NCBI GenBank assembly: GCA_964008355.1 | Contig: CAXGBD010000005.1 | Span: 1-35,513, forward strand | DNA length: 35,513 nt | Source of the DNA: DTSX01 sp964008355 | Lineage (GTDB): Bacteria > Pseudomonadota > Gammaproteobacteria > Steroidobacterales > UBA11654 | Direction: 5' to 3' | Shown: positions 15,335-22,857 of the stretch, piece after piece | Position numbering within the stretch: the first letter of the stretch is position 1 | How the letters are laid out: each line of letters begins with the position of its first letter | Program-made: the position numbers and the translations under genes | Notes under the pieces: model-generated | The model's input: only the letters and a program-made list of their open reading frames with translations | Databases searched by the model: none | Told to the model about the DNA's origin: nothing

Positions 15335-16291
15335 ATGGTTGACTATGTAAAACTGAGTGAAGTGCTGACTGGTAAGGTCAGGGGTAATCCTGTTGCTATC
15401 AGTTTATTTGAAGGAACAATCCCGAAGGTCTATCAACAACAAAAAGTAGTTCCTTGTGCAATTGTTCGTCATGCAATGGATAAAGGTGAGATCGTTTCTT
15501 TTGACAAATATCATCATGATTGCATCACCGGTGTTTATACTGCCGGTGTGGATCCAGGCACTGAAGAGATCAGGAATGGGCAGTATCTTGCACAAAATAT
15601 TCCCACTTATACCGATATCGCTGCTGAGAAAGTTAAAACGGGGGATTATGTTTTACCGCAAAACACTGTTATAGGAATCGGGGCTGCTCCACTAGCTGAT
15701 GTCCCTGAGAATGTCACAGTAGACTGGATCGTTGTGGTGTGTACTCCATATTGGGCCAATTATATAGGAGGGGCTCGAACGGTTCTGGATGGCACTCCTG
15801 CCAGAGGTGCCTGTGGCTCATCCTTTTGTAGCGATCTCTTTGCAACACCATGGCACGATGATAATGTTGTTATTACTCCTGGCGATGTAGGGGGTCGCAT
15901 GAATAACCGAATTAAACCTGAGGAGTTGTTCGTGGTTGTGCCCAGTAAGTATCTCGATAGTTTATTTAATATTTTGACATCTACTCCTGATGCTAGAAAG
16001 TTGTTGGAAGCAACTAAACCAGAAGATTCCGATTACTGGGAAAAGAGAAAAAGGGCTGAGCAAAAGAAACAAGCTAGATCTTCATCTTTAGAAGGATTGG
16101 ATGCAAAGTTAAGTATGCAGTGGGATCAAGAAGCAAAAGATATGATTGCCGCAACTCCACCCGGCATCGTCGAAATGGCGATCAATAACGTTGAAGATTT
16201 TGCCAGAGATAACGGGGTTGAACGTATTACTAAATTTGTTGTCTGGGATCAGATGAAAAGTGTTGGTATGGATCCAAACATCCTCAATTAG
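15335..16291 (+). CDS. DUF169 protein with C-terminal PCP_red-like domain
   Basis: This 318-residue protein has an N-terminal DUF169 domain (PF02596, about 1-215) with CAIVRHAMDKGEIVSF, YLAQNIPTYTDIAAEKVKTG and GARTVLDGTPARGACGSSFC. DUF169 function is unknown. A basic linker (about 232-250) leads to residues 259-310, whose LSMQWDQEAKDMIAATPPGI and VEDFARDNGVERITKFVV match the PCP_red helical domain (PF08369). The divergent neighbour at 13480-14367 ends in the same domain. Cysteines cluster in RGACGSSFCSD and might hold a metal or cluster. The SDR gene follows after 5 nt. The protein is predicted to be soluble. Confidence 0.8.
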   Translation: MVDYVKLSEVLTGKVRGNPVAISLFEGTIPKVYQQQKVVPCAIVRHAMDKGEIVSFDKYHHDCITGVYTAGVDPGTEEIRNGQYLAQNIPTYTDIAAEKVKTGDYVLPQNTVIGIGAAPLADVPENVTVDWIVVVCTPYWANYIGGARTVLDGTPARGACGSSFCSDLFATPWHDDNVVITPGDVGGRMNNRIKPEELFVVVPSKYLDSLFNILTSTPDARKLLEATKPEDSDYWEKRKRAEQKKQARSSSLEGLDAKLSMQWDQEAKDMIAATPPGIVEMAINNVEDFARDNGVERITKFVVWDQMKSVGMDPNILN

Positions 16292-16296
16292 ATTTT

Positions 16297-17187
16297 ATGA
16301 TTAGCAAGACTTGTTTAATAACAGGTACAGCAAGTGGCATGGGAAAGATTGCTGCAGAAGCACTGGCTGAAAAAGGGGCTAAATTAATTCTGGTGGATTT
16401 TGACACGGACAATGGTCTTGCAGCTAGAGATGAGATTATTCATAACACCGGCAACCATGCCATTGAATATATCGATTGCGATGTTTCTTCCTTTTCCCAA
16501 CTCCATCGTTTATCCGGCTATGTGCATGAGCATTACACTCACCTGGATGTTTTGATCAATAACGCGGGTATTACAGAGTCCATTAGAAGAGAAAGTGAGA
16601 ATGGTTTTGAGATGACTTTGGCAACTAATTTTTTAGGTCCTTTCTTGCTGACACATCTTTTGTTGGATTTGCTTGAACAAGGCAAGTCTTCAAGAATTAT
16701 CAATATTTCATCAGACGGTCATAAGATGATAAAAAAATTTGAATTCAAAGAAATGAACGGTGAAAAAAGTTGGCATGGAATCAATCATAGAGTCGGTTTT
16801 CAAGCGTACGCTCGTTCGAAAGTTTGTCTCAATACTTTTTCATTTCGATTAGCAGAGCAGCTGAAAAAAAGCAAAATTGACGTGTACGCAGTGTCACCAG
16901 GCTATTTTATTGATACTAATGTGCACAGACACATGCGGGGCATTTATGGTCTGATCGTGAAAATTATTCGACCTTTTTTGCAATCAGCGGAAAGGGGTGC
17001 CTTGAACCATATCGTGATGGCCTCAGAAGAACAATATCTTGGTCAGACCGGATTGTATTGGGAACATGGCAAAACAAAAGATGCATCCCCTTGCTCCTAT
17101 GACCCTGATGTTATTGAATTTGTATGGAACTATGCTTGCAAGGCTGCCAAAATTGACAATTACTATAAGGAGATTGGACAAAATTAA
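16297..17187 (+). CDS. Short-chain dehydrogenase/reductase, retinol dehydrogenase / protochlorophyllide reductase-like
   Basis: This 296-residue Rossmann oxidoreductase has a complete SDR set: TGTASGMG at 9-16, CDVSS at about 61-65, NNAG at 88-91, the serine in INISSDGH and catalytic Y171/K175 in YARSK. The long insertion after the serine and the R..ENGFEMTLATNFLGPFLLT segment resemble retinol dehydrogenases and light-dependent protochlorophyllide reductases. TGTASGMG followed by D34 in ILVDFD favours NAD(H). It is the third gene of the cytochrome c/DUF169-PCP_red unit and its stop is 1 nt from the convergent SCO gene. Confidence 0.85.
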   Translation: MISKTCLITGTASGMGKIAAEALAEKGAKLILVDFDTDNGLAARDEIIHNTGNHAIEYIDCDVSSFSQLHRLSGYVHEHYTHLDVLINNAGITESIRRESENGFEMTLATNFLGPFLLTHLLLDLLEQGKSSRIINISSDGHKMIKKFEFKEMNGEKSWHGINHRVGFQAYARSKVCLNTFSFRLAEQLKKSKIDVYAVSPGYFIDTNVHRHMRGIYGLIVKIIRPFLQSAERGALNHIVMASEEQYLGQTGLYWEHGKTKDASPCSYDPDVIEFVWNYACKAAKIDNYYKEIGQN

Positions 17188-17188
17188 C

Positions 17189-17815
17189 CTAGAGTAGGAT
17201 TTTTTTAATATCTTTTGTCAGTTCCTCTGCACTTGCCGTGGGCCTAAAAGACGCAACCAACCTGCCTTCCTCATTGGTCAAAAATATGGAAGCGGTATGA
17301 TGCATAACATAAGAGTCACTGTCCTCATTCTGTTCCGCCTTTTCATAATAAACACTCATTGCTGAGGTGATTTTTTTGATCTCACTTTGATCACCCGTAA
17401 TTCCAATGAATTCAGGATCAAAAAAAGTCAAATATTCACTCAGTGTCTCCGGATTATCTCTTTCTGGATCAACAGAAATAAATATTACTTGTGGCATCTT
17501 GGATAGCTTTTGGTTCTGATCGAGAAGATCATATATTTGTTTTAGTTTAAAAATTGTACTTGGACAAACATCTGGACACTGGGTATAGCCGAAAAATATG
17601 AGAGACCAGTGGTTTTCTAGGTCCTCAAATTGAAACGGCTTGCCTTGATGATTAATAAGATTGAATGAGCCTAACTCCATTGGTTTCGGAAGCATTCTTC
17701 CCGTTTCTAAATCAATGGGTTTGTGAATAAGATTAGGTGCGTTTATTGCCAGACCATAGATCAGAACGACAAGGAGTAGAATACTTCCAAAAATAAATTT
17801 GTTTTTATTATTAAT
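17189..17815 (-). CDS. SCO1/SenC-family copper chaperone, probable AUU start
   Basis: SCO proteins are thioredoxin-fold copper-binding factors for the CuA site of cytochrome c oxidase. The core has FFGYTQCPDVCPSTIFKL (CxxxC copper ligands), FISVDPERDNPETL and the distal His in YVMHHTAS. The first ATG (17695) would leave out the membrane anchor. The same frame stays open upstream and encodes KFIFGSILLLVVLIYGLAIN, a perfect anchor, but with no ATG, GTG or TTG. The best start is ATT at 17815, with GGAG 7 nt upstream, overlapping the PCuAC stop (ATTAA). It is the last gene of the leftward copper operon and convergent with the SDR. Confidence 0.85.
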   Translation of the reverse strand: MNNKNKFIFGSILLLVVLIYGLAINAPNLIHKPIDLETGRMLPKPMELGSFNLINHQGKPFQFEDLENHWSLIFFGYTQCPDVCPSTIFKLKQIYDLLDQNQKLSKMPQVIFISVDPERDNPETLSEYLTFFDPEFIGITGDQSEIKKITSAMSVYYEKAEQNEDSDSYVMHHTASIFLTNEEGRLVASFRPTASAEELTKDIKKILL

Positions 17816-18284
17816 GATTTGGCTCCATTTTCAGTTCATCTGATTTGATCTTCATCTTTAGAACAGTTGCTTGTACTGAGACTTCTTTTGCCATGCCTTC
17901 TGATTCAAAAAAAAAATGAAGCCCCACTAGCTCTCCTTGTTGGGGTACTACTTCAGGATTTGTCAGCATGATATGCCAAGATCCGGGTTTTAATTCAAGG
18001 GTTTGGTTTTTAAGTAAAGTCAAAGAGTCGAATTTTTCCATCATTGCCATAGAGTCTTTCATGGTCGTTTTATGTATTTGAGCCTTTCCAAAACCCTCTG
18101 CTGTGATTCTTTTGAGTTCAGTCACCGAGGAGTGATTCATAATCGTGGCGTAAGCAGCCATAGTGGTTGCGTTTGTAGGTCCAGCTCTGACCCAGGCTTC
18201 TGTAACTGTGATGTTTCCATGTACTGGGTTGATCAGCAGCAAGCACCCAAGAAGATATGTGTATTTTTTTGAGAACATTCCCAT
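17811..18284 (-). CDS. Periplasmic copper chaperone PCuAC
   Basis: This 157-residue protein begins with a signal peptide (about 1-24, ending NPVHG-NI). It has the PCuAC (PF04314) pattern: ITVTEAWVRAGP, AYATIMNHSS, the copper-binding H(M)x10M stretch AQIHKTTMKDSMAMM, and LKPGSWHIMLTNP with the distal H-x-M. PCuAC hands Cu(I) to the CuA site together with SCO proteins, and the SCO gene overlaps its stop codon. ATG 18284 and in-frame ATG 18278 are both possible. The functional target could be the cox operon at 33484 onward. Confidence 0.93.
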   Translation of the reverse strand: MGMFSKKYTYLLGCLLLINPVHGNITVTEAWVRAGPTNATTMAAYATIMNHSSVTELKRITAEGFGKAQIHKTTMKDSMAMMEKFDSLTLLKNQTLELKPGSWHIMLTNPEVVPQQGELVGLHFFFESEGMAKEVSVQATVLKMKIKSDELKMEPNH

Positions 18285-18287
18285 TGT

Positions 18288-18440
18288 TTAAGCCCTTGGA
18301 CCACAGATCACGGCAACAGGATTATATTCAGGGAAAAAGATTGAGGATAAAAACCCCCACCCATTGAATACAATGAGAATAATGAAAGGAATCATCGCCA
18401 CAGCTATTATGATGAAAAAATATTTCTTGTCTTGATTCAT
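18288..18440 (-). CDS. Very small single-pass membrane protein in the copper-delivery operon
   Basis: This 50-residue ORF ends 3 nt before the PCuAC start. It has a charged N-terminus (MNQDKK), one long hydrophobic segment (YFFIIIAVAMIPFIILIVF), then an outward tail GWGFLSSIFFPEYNPVAVIC-GPRA with one cysteine. An in-frame ATG at 18455 would add MPTII. No Shine-Dalgarno is obvious. Position between the FAD oxidoreductase and PCuAC/SCO, plus the clean membrane topology, suggests a real oxidase-assembly or copper-related small protein. I know no family for it. Confidence 0.65.
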   Translation of the reverse strand: MNQDKKYFFIIIAVAMIPFIILIVFNGWGFLSSIFFPEYNPVAVICGPRA

Positions 18441-18477
18441 TATGATAGTTGGCATATTAAAGATATTTATTCAATTT

Positions 18478-19677
18478 TCAATTGAATCTTGAGGGTCTAA
18501 AATCTTCTAATAAACTACTGACATGGCCATCAAGTAATTCTGTTTGACATAAACTTCCAACTATAGGTGCAAGGGTGATGCCGCTATGCATTGCTGCCAC
18601 ATAAACACCTGGCATTTTTGCCAAGGGACCAACCACAGGTTTTCCATCTTTTGGTAGTGGCCTCCATCCAATGGTTATTTTTTCGATTTCAAGTCCATCA
18701 AGCTTAGGAATAAATTTTGTTGCCATGTTTAATATTCTTTTTTTGTGTTGATTTGCATATTTTGTATTTGGAAATTCTTCCGGCTTGTTGCGTAATCTCC
18801 TAGAATGAAACATTGGCACACCCCGTTGCTCACCTATAAGTATTGTTCCATCCTGTTGTTGGTGAACATGTACACCAGGCGCCACAATAACACCATTGAT
18901 AATCTCTTCAGTTGGTCTACTGGTGAGAATTATTCCTGGTTTTGATGGTTTCATAAGATCAGAATTGAGATTACTGTCGGTGTTGATTCCGCACGCAAAA
19001 ACAACTTGATCTGCATTTATTTCACCGCTGGAAGTTCCTACAGCCACTAATTTATTACCAAGATATACCAGTTTTTGAAAAGTTACTGGATACAATATTT
19101 CACCACCAAAGGCTGCAGTTTTTGTTAAGAATTGTTTGATTGCAGATGACGAATCAATCGCCCCATCAATTTTTGAATATGCAATTTTAAAACCTGCACC
19201 AAAATTTACATTCGTCTCTAGTATTTTTGCTTCATCGGCTTCGATTATCTCTACCTGCGCTTCATAGCTTTGTTGGATATCAATTTCTTTTTCCAGCATC
19301 CGTTCTTGTGATTTCGTATCGAACCATTCAAACGAACCATGCCATTTGATATCCAAATTCAGCTCATCTTGAAGATGCCGGTAATGATCCAGACTTAAGC
19401 GAGATAGATAATGGTAGCTAAATGGTTTTTTTGGATAGGATGCATTGATCCAAGAGAATGATTTGCCACTCGCATGAGCACCGGGCTGATCTTTTTCAAT
19501 TAGGGTAACCTCAGCACCCATTTTTGAGAGATGATAAGCAATTGATGATCCTACTATTCCCCCACCTACGACAACAATCCTATCGCCCAGATCTGATGCG
19601 CCCAGCCCGGATCTGTGAGCTAGTGTAAAACTAGCTAGAAATTTCGTAAATAAACGTCTATTTATCTTTTGACTAAT
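18478..19677 (-). CDS. Tat-exported FAD-dependent (DAO-family) oxidoreductase, probable AUU start
   Basis: From the first ATG (19521) the protein would lack its FAD site. The same frame continues upstream with RIVVVGGGIVGSSIAYHLSK, the GxGxxG dinucleotide motif. Before that comes SQKINRRLFTKFLASFTLA, a twin-arginine signal peptide. No ATG, GTG or TTG exists in that extension; ATT at 19677 is the likeliest start, giving about 399 residues. The rest (EKDQPGAHASGKSFSWINAS, a C-terminal ITIGWRPLPKDGKPVVGPL and VYVAAMHSGITLAPIVGSL) is typical of glycine/D-amino-acid oxidases. The substrate is unknown. It lies 8 nt after the DUF465 gene. Confidence 0.8.
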   Translation of the reverse strand: MSQKINRRLFTKFLASFTLAHRSGLGASDLGDRIVVVGGGIVGSSIAYHLSKMGAEVTLIEKDQPGAHASGKSFSWINASYPKKPFSYHYLSRLSLDHYRHLQDELNLDIKWHGSFEWFDTKSQERMLEKEIDIQQSYEAQVEIIEADEAKILETNVNFGAGFKIAYSKIDGAIDSSSAIKQFLTKTAAFGGEILYPVTFQKLVYLGNKLVAVGTSSGEINADQVVFACGINTDSNLNSDLMKPSKPGIILTSRPTEEIINGVIVAPGVHVHQQQDGTILIGEQRGVPMFHSRRLRNKPEEFPNTKYANQHKKRILNMATKFIPKLDGLEIEKITIGWRPLPKDGKPVVGPLAKMPGVYVAAMHSGITLAPIVGSLCQTELLDGHVSSLLEDFRPSRFN

Positions 19678-19685
19678 TGGGTAGC

Positions 19686-19880
19686 TTAACTTTTTGAAAC
19701 AAAAGGATTTTCTTTTTCTATTTTATCTTTATAAAGTAGTTTTTCCTTTTTTAGAGTCCTCAATATTTGCCATGTTTCAGCACTACGATCATGTTCTCTT
19801 AGTTTTTCTATTTGATCAATTTTGTCTTTTAAATAGTTATACTCTTCAGTAATCTTTTTTTGTTTTTTAGAGATTTTCAC
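19686..19880 (-). CDS. DUF465/YdcH-like small coiled-coil protein
   Basis: This 64-residue, highly charged, helical protein has YLKDKIDQIEKLREHD and a C-terminal LKKEKLLYKDKIEKE. The LKKEKLxLKDxI ending is characteristic of DUF465/YdcH proteins, which are short helical hairpins of unknown role. Its start overlaps the end of the upstream membrane-protein gene by 4 nt, and the FAD oxidoreductase frame begins 8 nt after its stop. It lacks membrane segments and cysteines. Confidence 0.7.
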   Translation of the reverse strand: MKISKKQKKITEEYNYLKDKIDQIEKLREHDRSAETWQILRTLKKEKLLYKDKIEKENPFVSKS

Positions 19881-20599
19881 AAATAACTTTCTGTTCCTCC
19901 TGTTTGATTTAATTTATTCCACATAAAAAATAAAATAGCTGATACTGCAATGATTGAAATCATCACTGCTGATGGGCTGCTTAATTCTTGACGAGCAGCA
20001 TTATCAATTGCAGCAACAAAAAATAAAATTCCTGAAGATGCTGAAACGGTAGTTAGGCCATGAAAGAATTGTGCTCCAGTATTAAGAAGTACGTTAAAGA
20101 AGTATACGGTCATGCCAGCCAAAACCAGCTGGAAGAAAATAATCGGATCCCCAAAGATGAAATATCCAATGATAGTATTCAGTAAGCCTGTAATGATGAT
20201 GGGTAGAAGAGGAAACATTTGCTTAATATAAAGAATTGGAGTCGCTGCAATAACTATAACAACTAACCACAGAGTCCAGCCAGTATTACCTATCATGGCC
20301 AGCAATATCATTGCTTGTCCAACCACGATAAAAAATGTAAATAGACCATCCAAGGCACTGGTTTGTAATGCACTCGCTGTGTCGGCAGTAAGATACCAGC
20401 GATCTACACTATTTTGGATAACTTCTAAAAGACTCCCTAAAAATAAAAAACCCACAGCATAATACAGGAGTATGGGATGATCTATGGCTTCCTCTAAGTA
20501 AGACCAGTGATGGTTGGTTATAACAAGAATGGCCAGAGGAGGGAATACTAAAGCATAAAGATGAAGGGGCAGCACCCAAAGTGCGAGATACCAAGGCAA
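19877..20599 (-). CDS. Multi-pass membrane protein, unassigned
   Basis: This 240-residue protein has about seven hydrophobic segments: near 8-27, 42-62, 82-104, 107-124, 128-170 (two), 180-198 and 210-229. Conserved-looking polar residues inside the membrane part include HLYALVFPP and an HHW motif near 29-31. The best start is TTG 20599; the frame is open a further 17 codons upstream without ATG or GTG, and no Shine-Dalgarno is clear. It heads the leftward group DUF465-FAD oxidoreductase-small protein-PCuAC-SCO. I do not recognise a family. Confidence 0.65.
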   Translation of the reverse strand: MPWYLALWVLPLHLYALVFPPLAILVITNHHWSYLEEAIDHPILLYYAVGFLFLGSLLEVIQNSVDRWYLTADTASALQTSALDGLFTFFIVVGQAMILLAMIGNTGWTLWLVVIVIAATPILYIKQMFPLLPIIITGLLNTIIGYFIFGDPIIFFQLVLAGMTVYFFNVLLNTGAQFFHGLTTVSASSGILFFVAAIDNAARQELSSPSAVMISIIAVSAILFFMWNKLNQTGGTESYL

Positions 20600-20694
20600 A
20601 TTAATATATTTTTTTAGTGAGCTCAGAGTTATAGATCCAGAAAAACACTTTTATAAAATGATACACCATAAAGATTTGTAATAAAAATCAATTA

Positions 20695-20868
20695 TCAAGC
20701 AACATGACTTAAATAATTTTGTTCATTGTTTTCCTGGCATGGTTCTGGATCACTATTGATAAAGATCCGAAAATTGGCTCTATGCGGGTACGATTTCCAC
20801 GAAAAATCATCCAATGAGATCACCACGATAAGCAAAATGCAAAAAGTGAAAAAATAGTTAGCGAGCAT
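20695..20868 (-). CDS. Small exported or membrane-anchored protein of 57 residues
   Basis: A perfect Shine-Dalgarno AAGGAG (20884-20879) lies 10 nt before ATG 20868. The product starts MLANYFFTFCILLIVVISL, a signal-anchor helix, followed by a hydrophilic segment with DDFSWKSYPHRANFRIFI and one cysteine in EPCQEN. It ends at TGA 20695, about 95 nt before the multi-pass membrane protein gene on the same strand. No family is recognised; the strong ribosome binding site is the main evidence. Confidence 0.65.
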   Translation of the reverse strand: MLANYFFTFCILLIVVISLDDFSWKSYPHRANFRIFINSDPEPCQENNEQNYLSHVA

Positions 20869-21015
20869 GTGAATTATTCTCCTTATATAACGGTGTAATT
20901 AAGATTTCCAGGGCAGTAAATATATGAGGTATTTTTAAAAAAATTCAAGGGAAAAAATTATTTATTTTTCCTGTAATTCTGTTAACTTAAATTAAAGGCT
21001 CTATTAGATTTATTT

Positions 21016-21987
21016 ATGAAAAAAATACTCATGATGTTCGGGCTATTTGCGACATTTAATACATCGTCAGACACAATAACAGAAAATCCAATCCTGGATG
21101 AAAACCAGTCCTATCCTGTTATTGTCATTCATGGGGGAGCGGGATGGTCCAAAGGAAAAAATAAGCAAGAACAAGATGCTATCAAGATGGGCTTAAAGGA
21201 AGCACTTGACCACGGTTTTCATGTCCTAGAATCAGGAGGATCAAGTTTGGATGCCGTTGAAATTGCAATTTCCACCCTCGAAGATAATCCATTATTCAAC
21301 GCTGGGCGAGGCTCGGTATATACCAAAGACGAGACACAGGAAATGGATGCTTCAATCATGAGTGGCAAGGACCAAAATGCGGGTGCAGTGGCTTCTGTTT
21401 CTAGGGTCAAAAATCCAATAAAACTAGCACGATATATTATGGAACATACTAAACACGTGCTAATGGCTGGACTAGGTGCTGAGAGAATTGCTAAGCAAGG
21501 CAAACTTGAATTAGTTGATCCAAGCTATTTTTATTCTGAAGAAAAATTGCAAAGAGTCAGAAAACAAAAAGCCAAAGAAATTGGCACAGTGGGTGCTTTG
21601 GCAATGGATAAATTGGGCAATATTACAGCCGGAACATCCACCGGAGGTATGACCAATAAATTACCGGGAAGGATTGGTGATTCACCCATTATTGGAGCAG
21701 GCACTTGGGCACAAAACAATGTTTGTGGAGTTTCAGGTACGGGTCATGGGGAATATTTCATTCGATTCAATGTGGCTCGTGAAGTTTGTGCCAGGATGGA
21801 ATATTTGAATCTTTCCGTTAGTGAGGCTGCCTCTCAAGTGATTGGCCAATTAACAACGTTAGGAGTCAAGGGTGGTGTTATCGTCTTGGATAAAAATGGC
21901 AACATATCGATGGAATTTAATACCGATGGTATGGCAAGGGCTTATAGAAATTCTAAAGGCGAGGAACTGATAGCACTATACAAGTAA
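21016..21987 (+). CDS. Isoaspartyl peptidase / L-asparaginase (Ntn hydrolase), exported
   Basis: This 323-residue protein has a short signal peptide (about 1-18), then VIVIHGGAGW, SLDAVEIAISTLEDNPLFNA, GRGSVYT and MDASIM. The autocleavage site is before T191 in IGTVGALA, with the second conserved Thr in TAGTSTGGMTNK and substrate residues in GRIGDSPIIGAGTWA. These are the plant-type asparaginase/beta-aspartyl peptidase motifs: the precursor cuts itself into alpha and beta subunits and hydrolyses isoaspartyl dipeptides and asparagine. It is a single gene, 115 nt before the first Crp/Fnr regulator. Confidence 0.93.
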   Translation: MKKILMMFGLFATFNTSSDTITENPILDENQSYPVIVIHGGAGWSKGKNKQEQDAIKMGLKEALDHGFHVLESGGSSLDAVEIAISTLEDNPLFNAGRGSVYTKDETQEMDASIMSGKDQNAGAVASVSRVKNPIKLARYIMEHTKHVLMAGLGAERIAKQGKLELVDPSYFYSEEKLQRVRKQKAKEIGTVGALAMDKLGNITAGTSTGGMTNKLPGRIGDSPIIGAGTWAQNNVCGVSGTGHGEYFIRFNVAREVCARMEYLNLSVSEAASQVIGQLTTLGVKGGVIVLDKNGNISMEFNTDGMARAYRNSKGEELIALYK

Positions 21988-22102
21988 CTTTATACATCGT
22001 AATTATTTCGGACGCGAGAACTTATGGCAGTACAATGATGTTAAACTATAGTTAAGAAACAGCTGCTGTTAAGATTTCATCTAATAGCAAACTGAGAATA
22101 CA

Positions 22103-22780
22103 ATGAAAAAGTCGAAAGCCCGAAAACAGTATGATGCAGGCGAGAAAATACGGTTGGCTGGTGATCCTGTTGATTGTTATTTTTTTTGTGAATATGGCAG
22201 TGTCACTTTTTCAAAAACATCACACTTAGGAAAAAGACAAATTATTGGTTTTGCCTTCCAAGGAGATTATTTTGGCTTGACTGGATTGCCATATTTTCCA
22301 TCTGATTTGCATGCCAACACAACCACTATCATACAGGAAATTAACCTGGATCATTTTCGTCACTTGATTGACTCGGCTCCTGAATTTCGGCAGCTTCTCT
22401 TTAAACAACTTCAGAGCTATAGTGATGGTTTTACTGAATTAATATTTAGCCTTGGAGCAAAAGACGCCATTGGTAAAATAGCTTCATTCTTTATTTACTT
22501 ACTCATGCGTAAACATGGGCATGGCCTGAAAGAAAAAGTTATCGATATACAACTTACTCGTCATGAAATTGGAGATTTTTTAGGTCTTAATAGTGCTACA
22601 GTTTCAAGGGTTATTACTAAATTTAAGAAATTAAAGCTTGTGGATTTTTCAGTGGATGGGCAAATTCAAATCAAAGATGTTCAAAGACTTTCTGAGTATG
22701 CAGATCTTAAGATGCAGATGGATCGATTGGGATATTTGGATAAAACTCCCCTCAAAAGTGAGACCTCCAAGACAAGGTGA
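22103..22780 (+). CDS. Crp/Fnr-family transcription regulator with altered recognition helix
   Basis: This 225-residue protein has a cyclic-nucleotide-binding-like jelly roll (about 10-120), a dimerisation helix (about 115-145) and a winged HTH (LTRHEIGDFLGLNSATVSRVITKF, about 150-175, given here by its ends L and F). The recognition helix reads ATVSR; FNR and the second regulator in this window have ETVSR, so the DNA target probably differs. Only two N-terminal cysteines (C25, C29) are present, too few for the FNR [4Fe-4S] site. It precedes the large unassigned protein, its unknown neighbour and DoxX, which it may control. Confidence 0.88.
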   Translation: MKKSKARKQYDAGEKIRLAGDPVDCYFFCEYGSVTFSKTSHLGKRQIIGFAFQGDYFGLTGLPYFPSDLHANTTTIIQEINLDHFRHLIDSAPEFRQLLFKQLQSYSDGFTELIFSLGAKDAIGKIASFFIYLLMRKHGHGLKEKVIDIQLTRHEIGDFLGLNSATVSRVITKFKKLKLVDFSVDGQIQIKDVQRLSEYADLKMQMDRLGYLDKTPLKSETSKTR

Positions 22781-22857
22781 TTCATATCAGTGCAAACAAT
22801 GTAAATGGTCACTACAATTGCTCACTATTTGTAGCGGCAAAAAAATAGGAGAATACC

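Noticed and set aside
20600..20650. N-terminal extension of the multi-pass membrane protein at 19877-20599
   Set aside because: The frame is open but adds no recognisable signal or helix and has no ATG, GTG or TTG, so I kept the TTG start.
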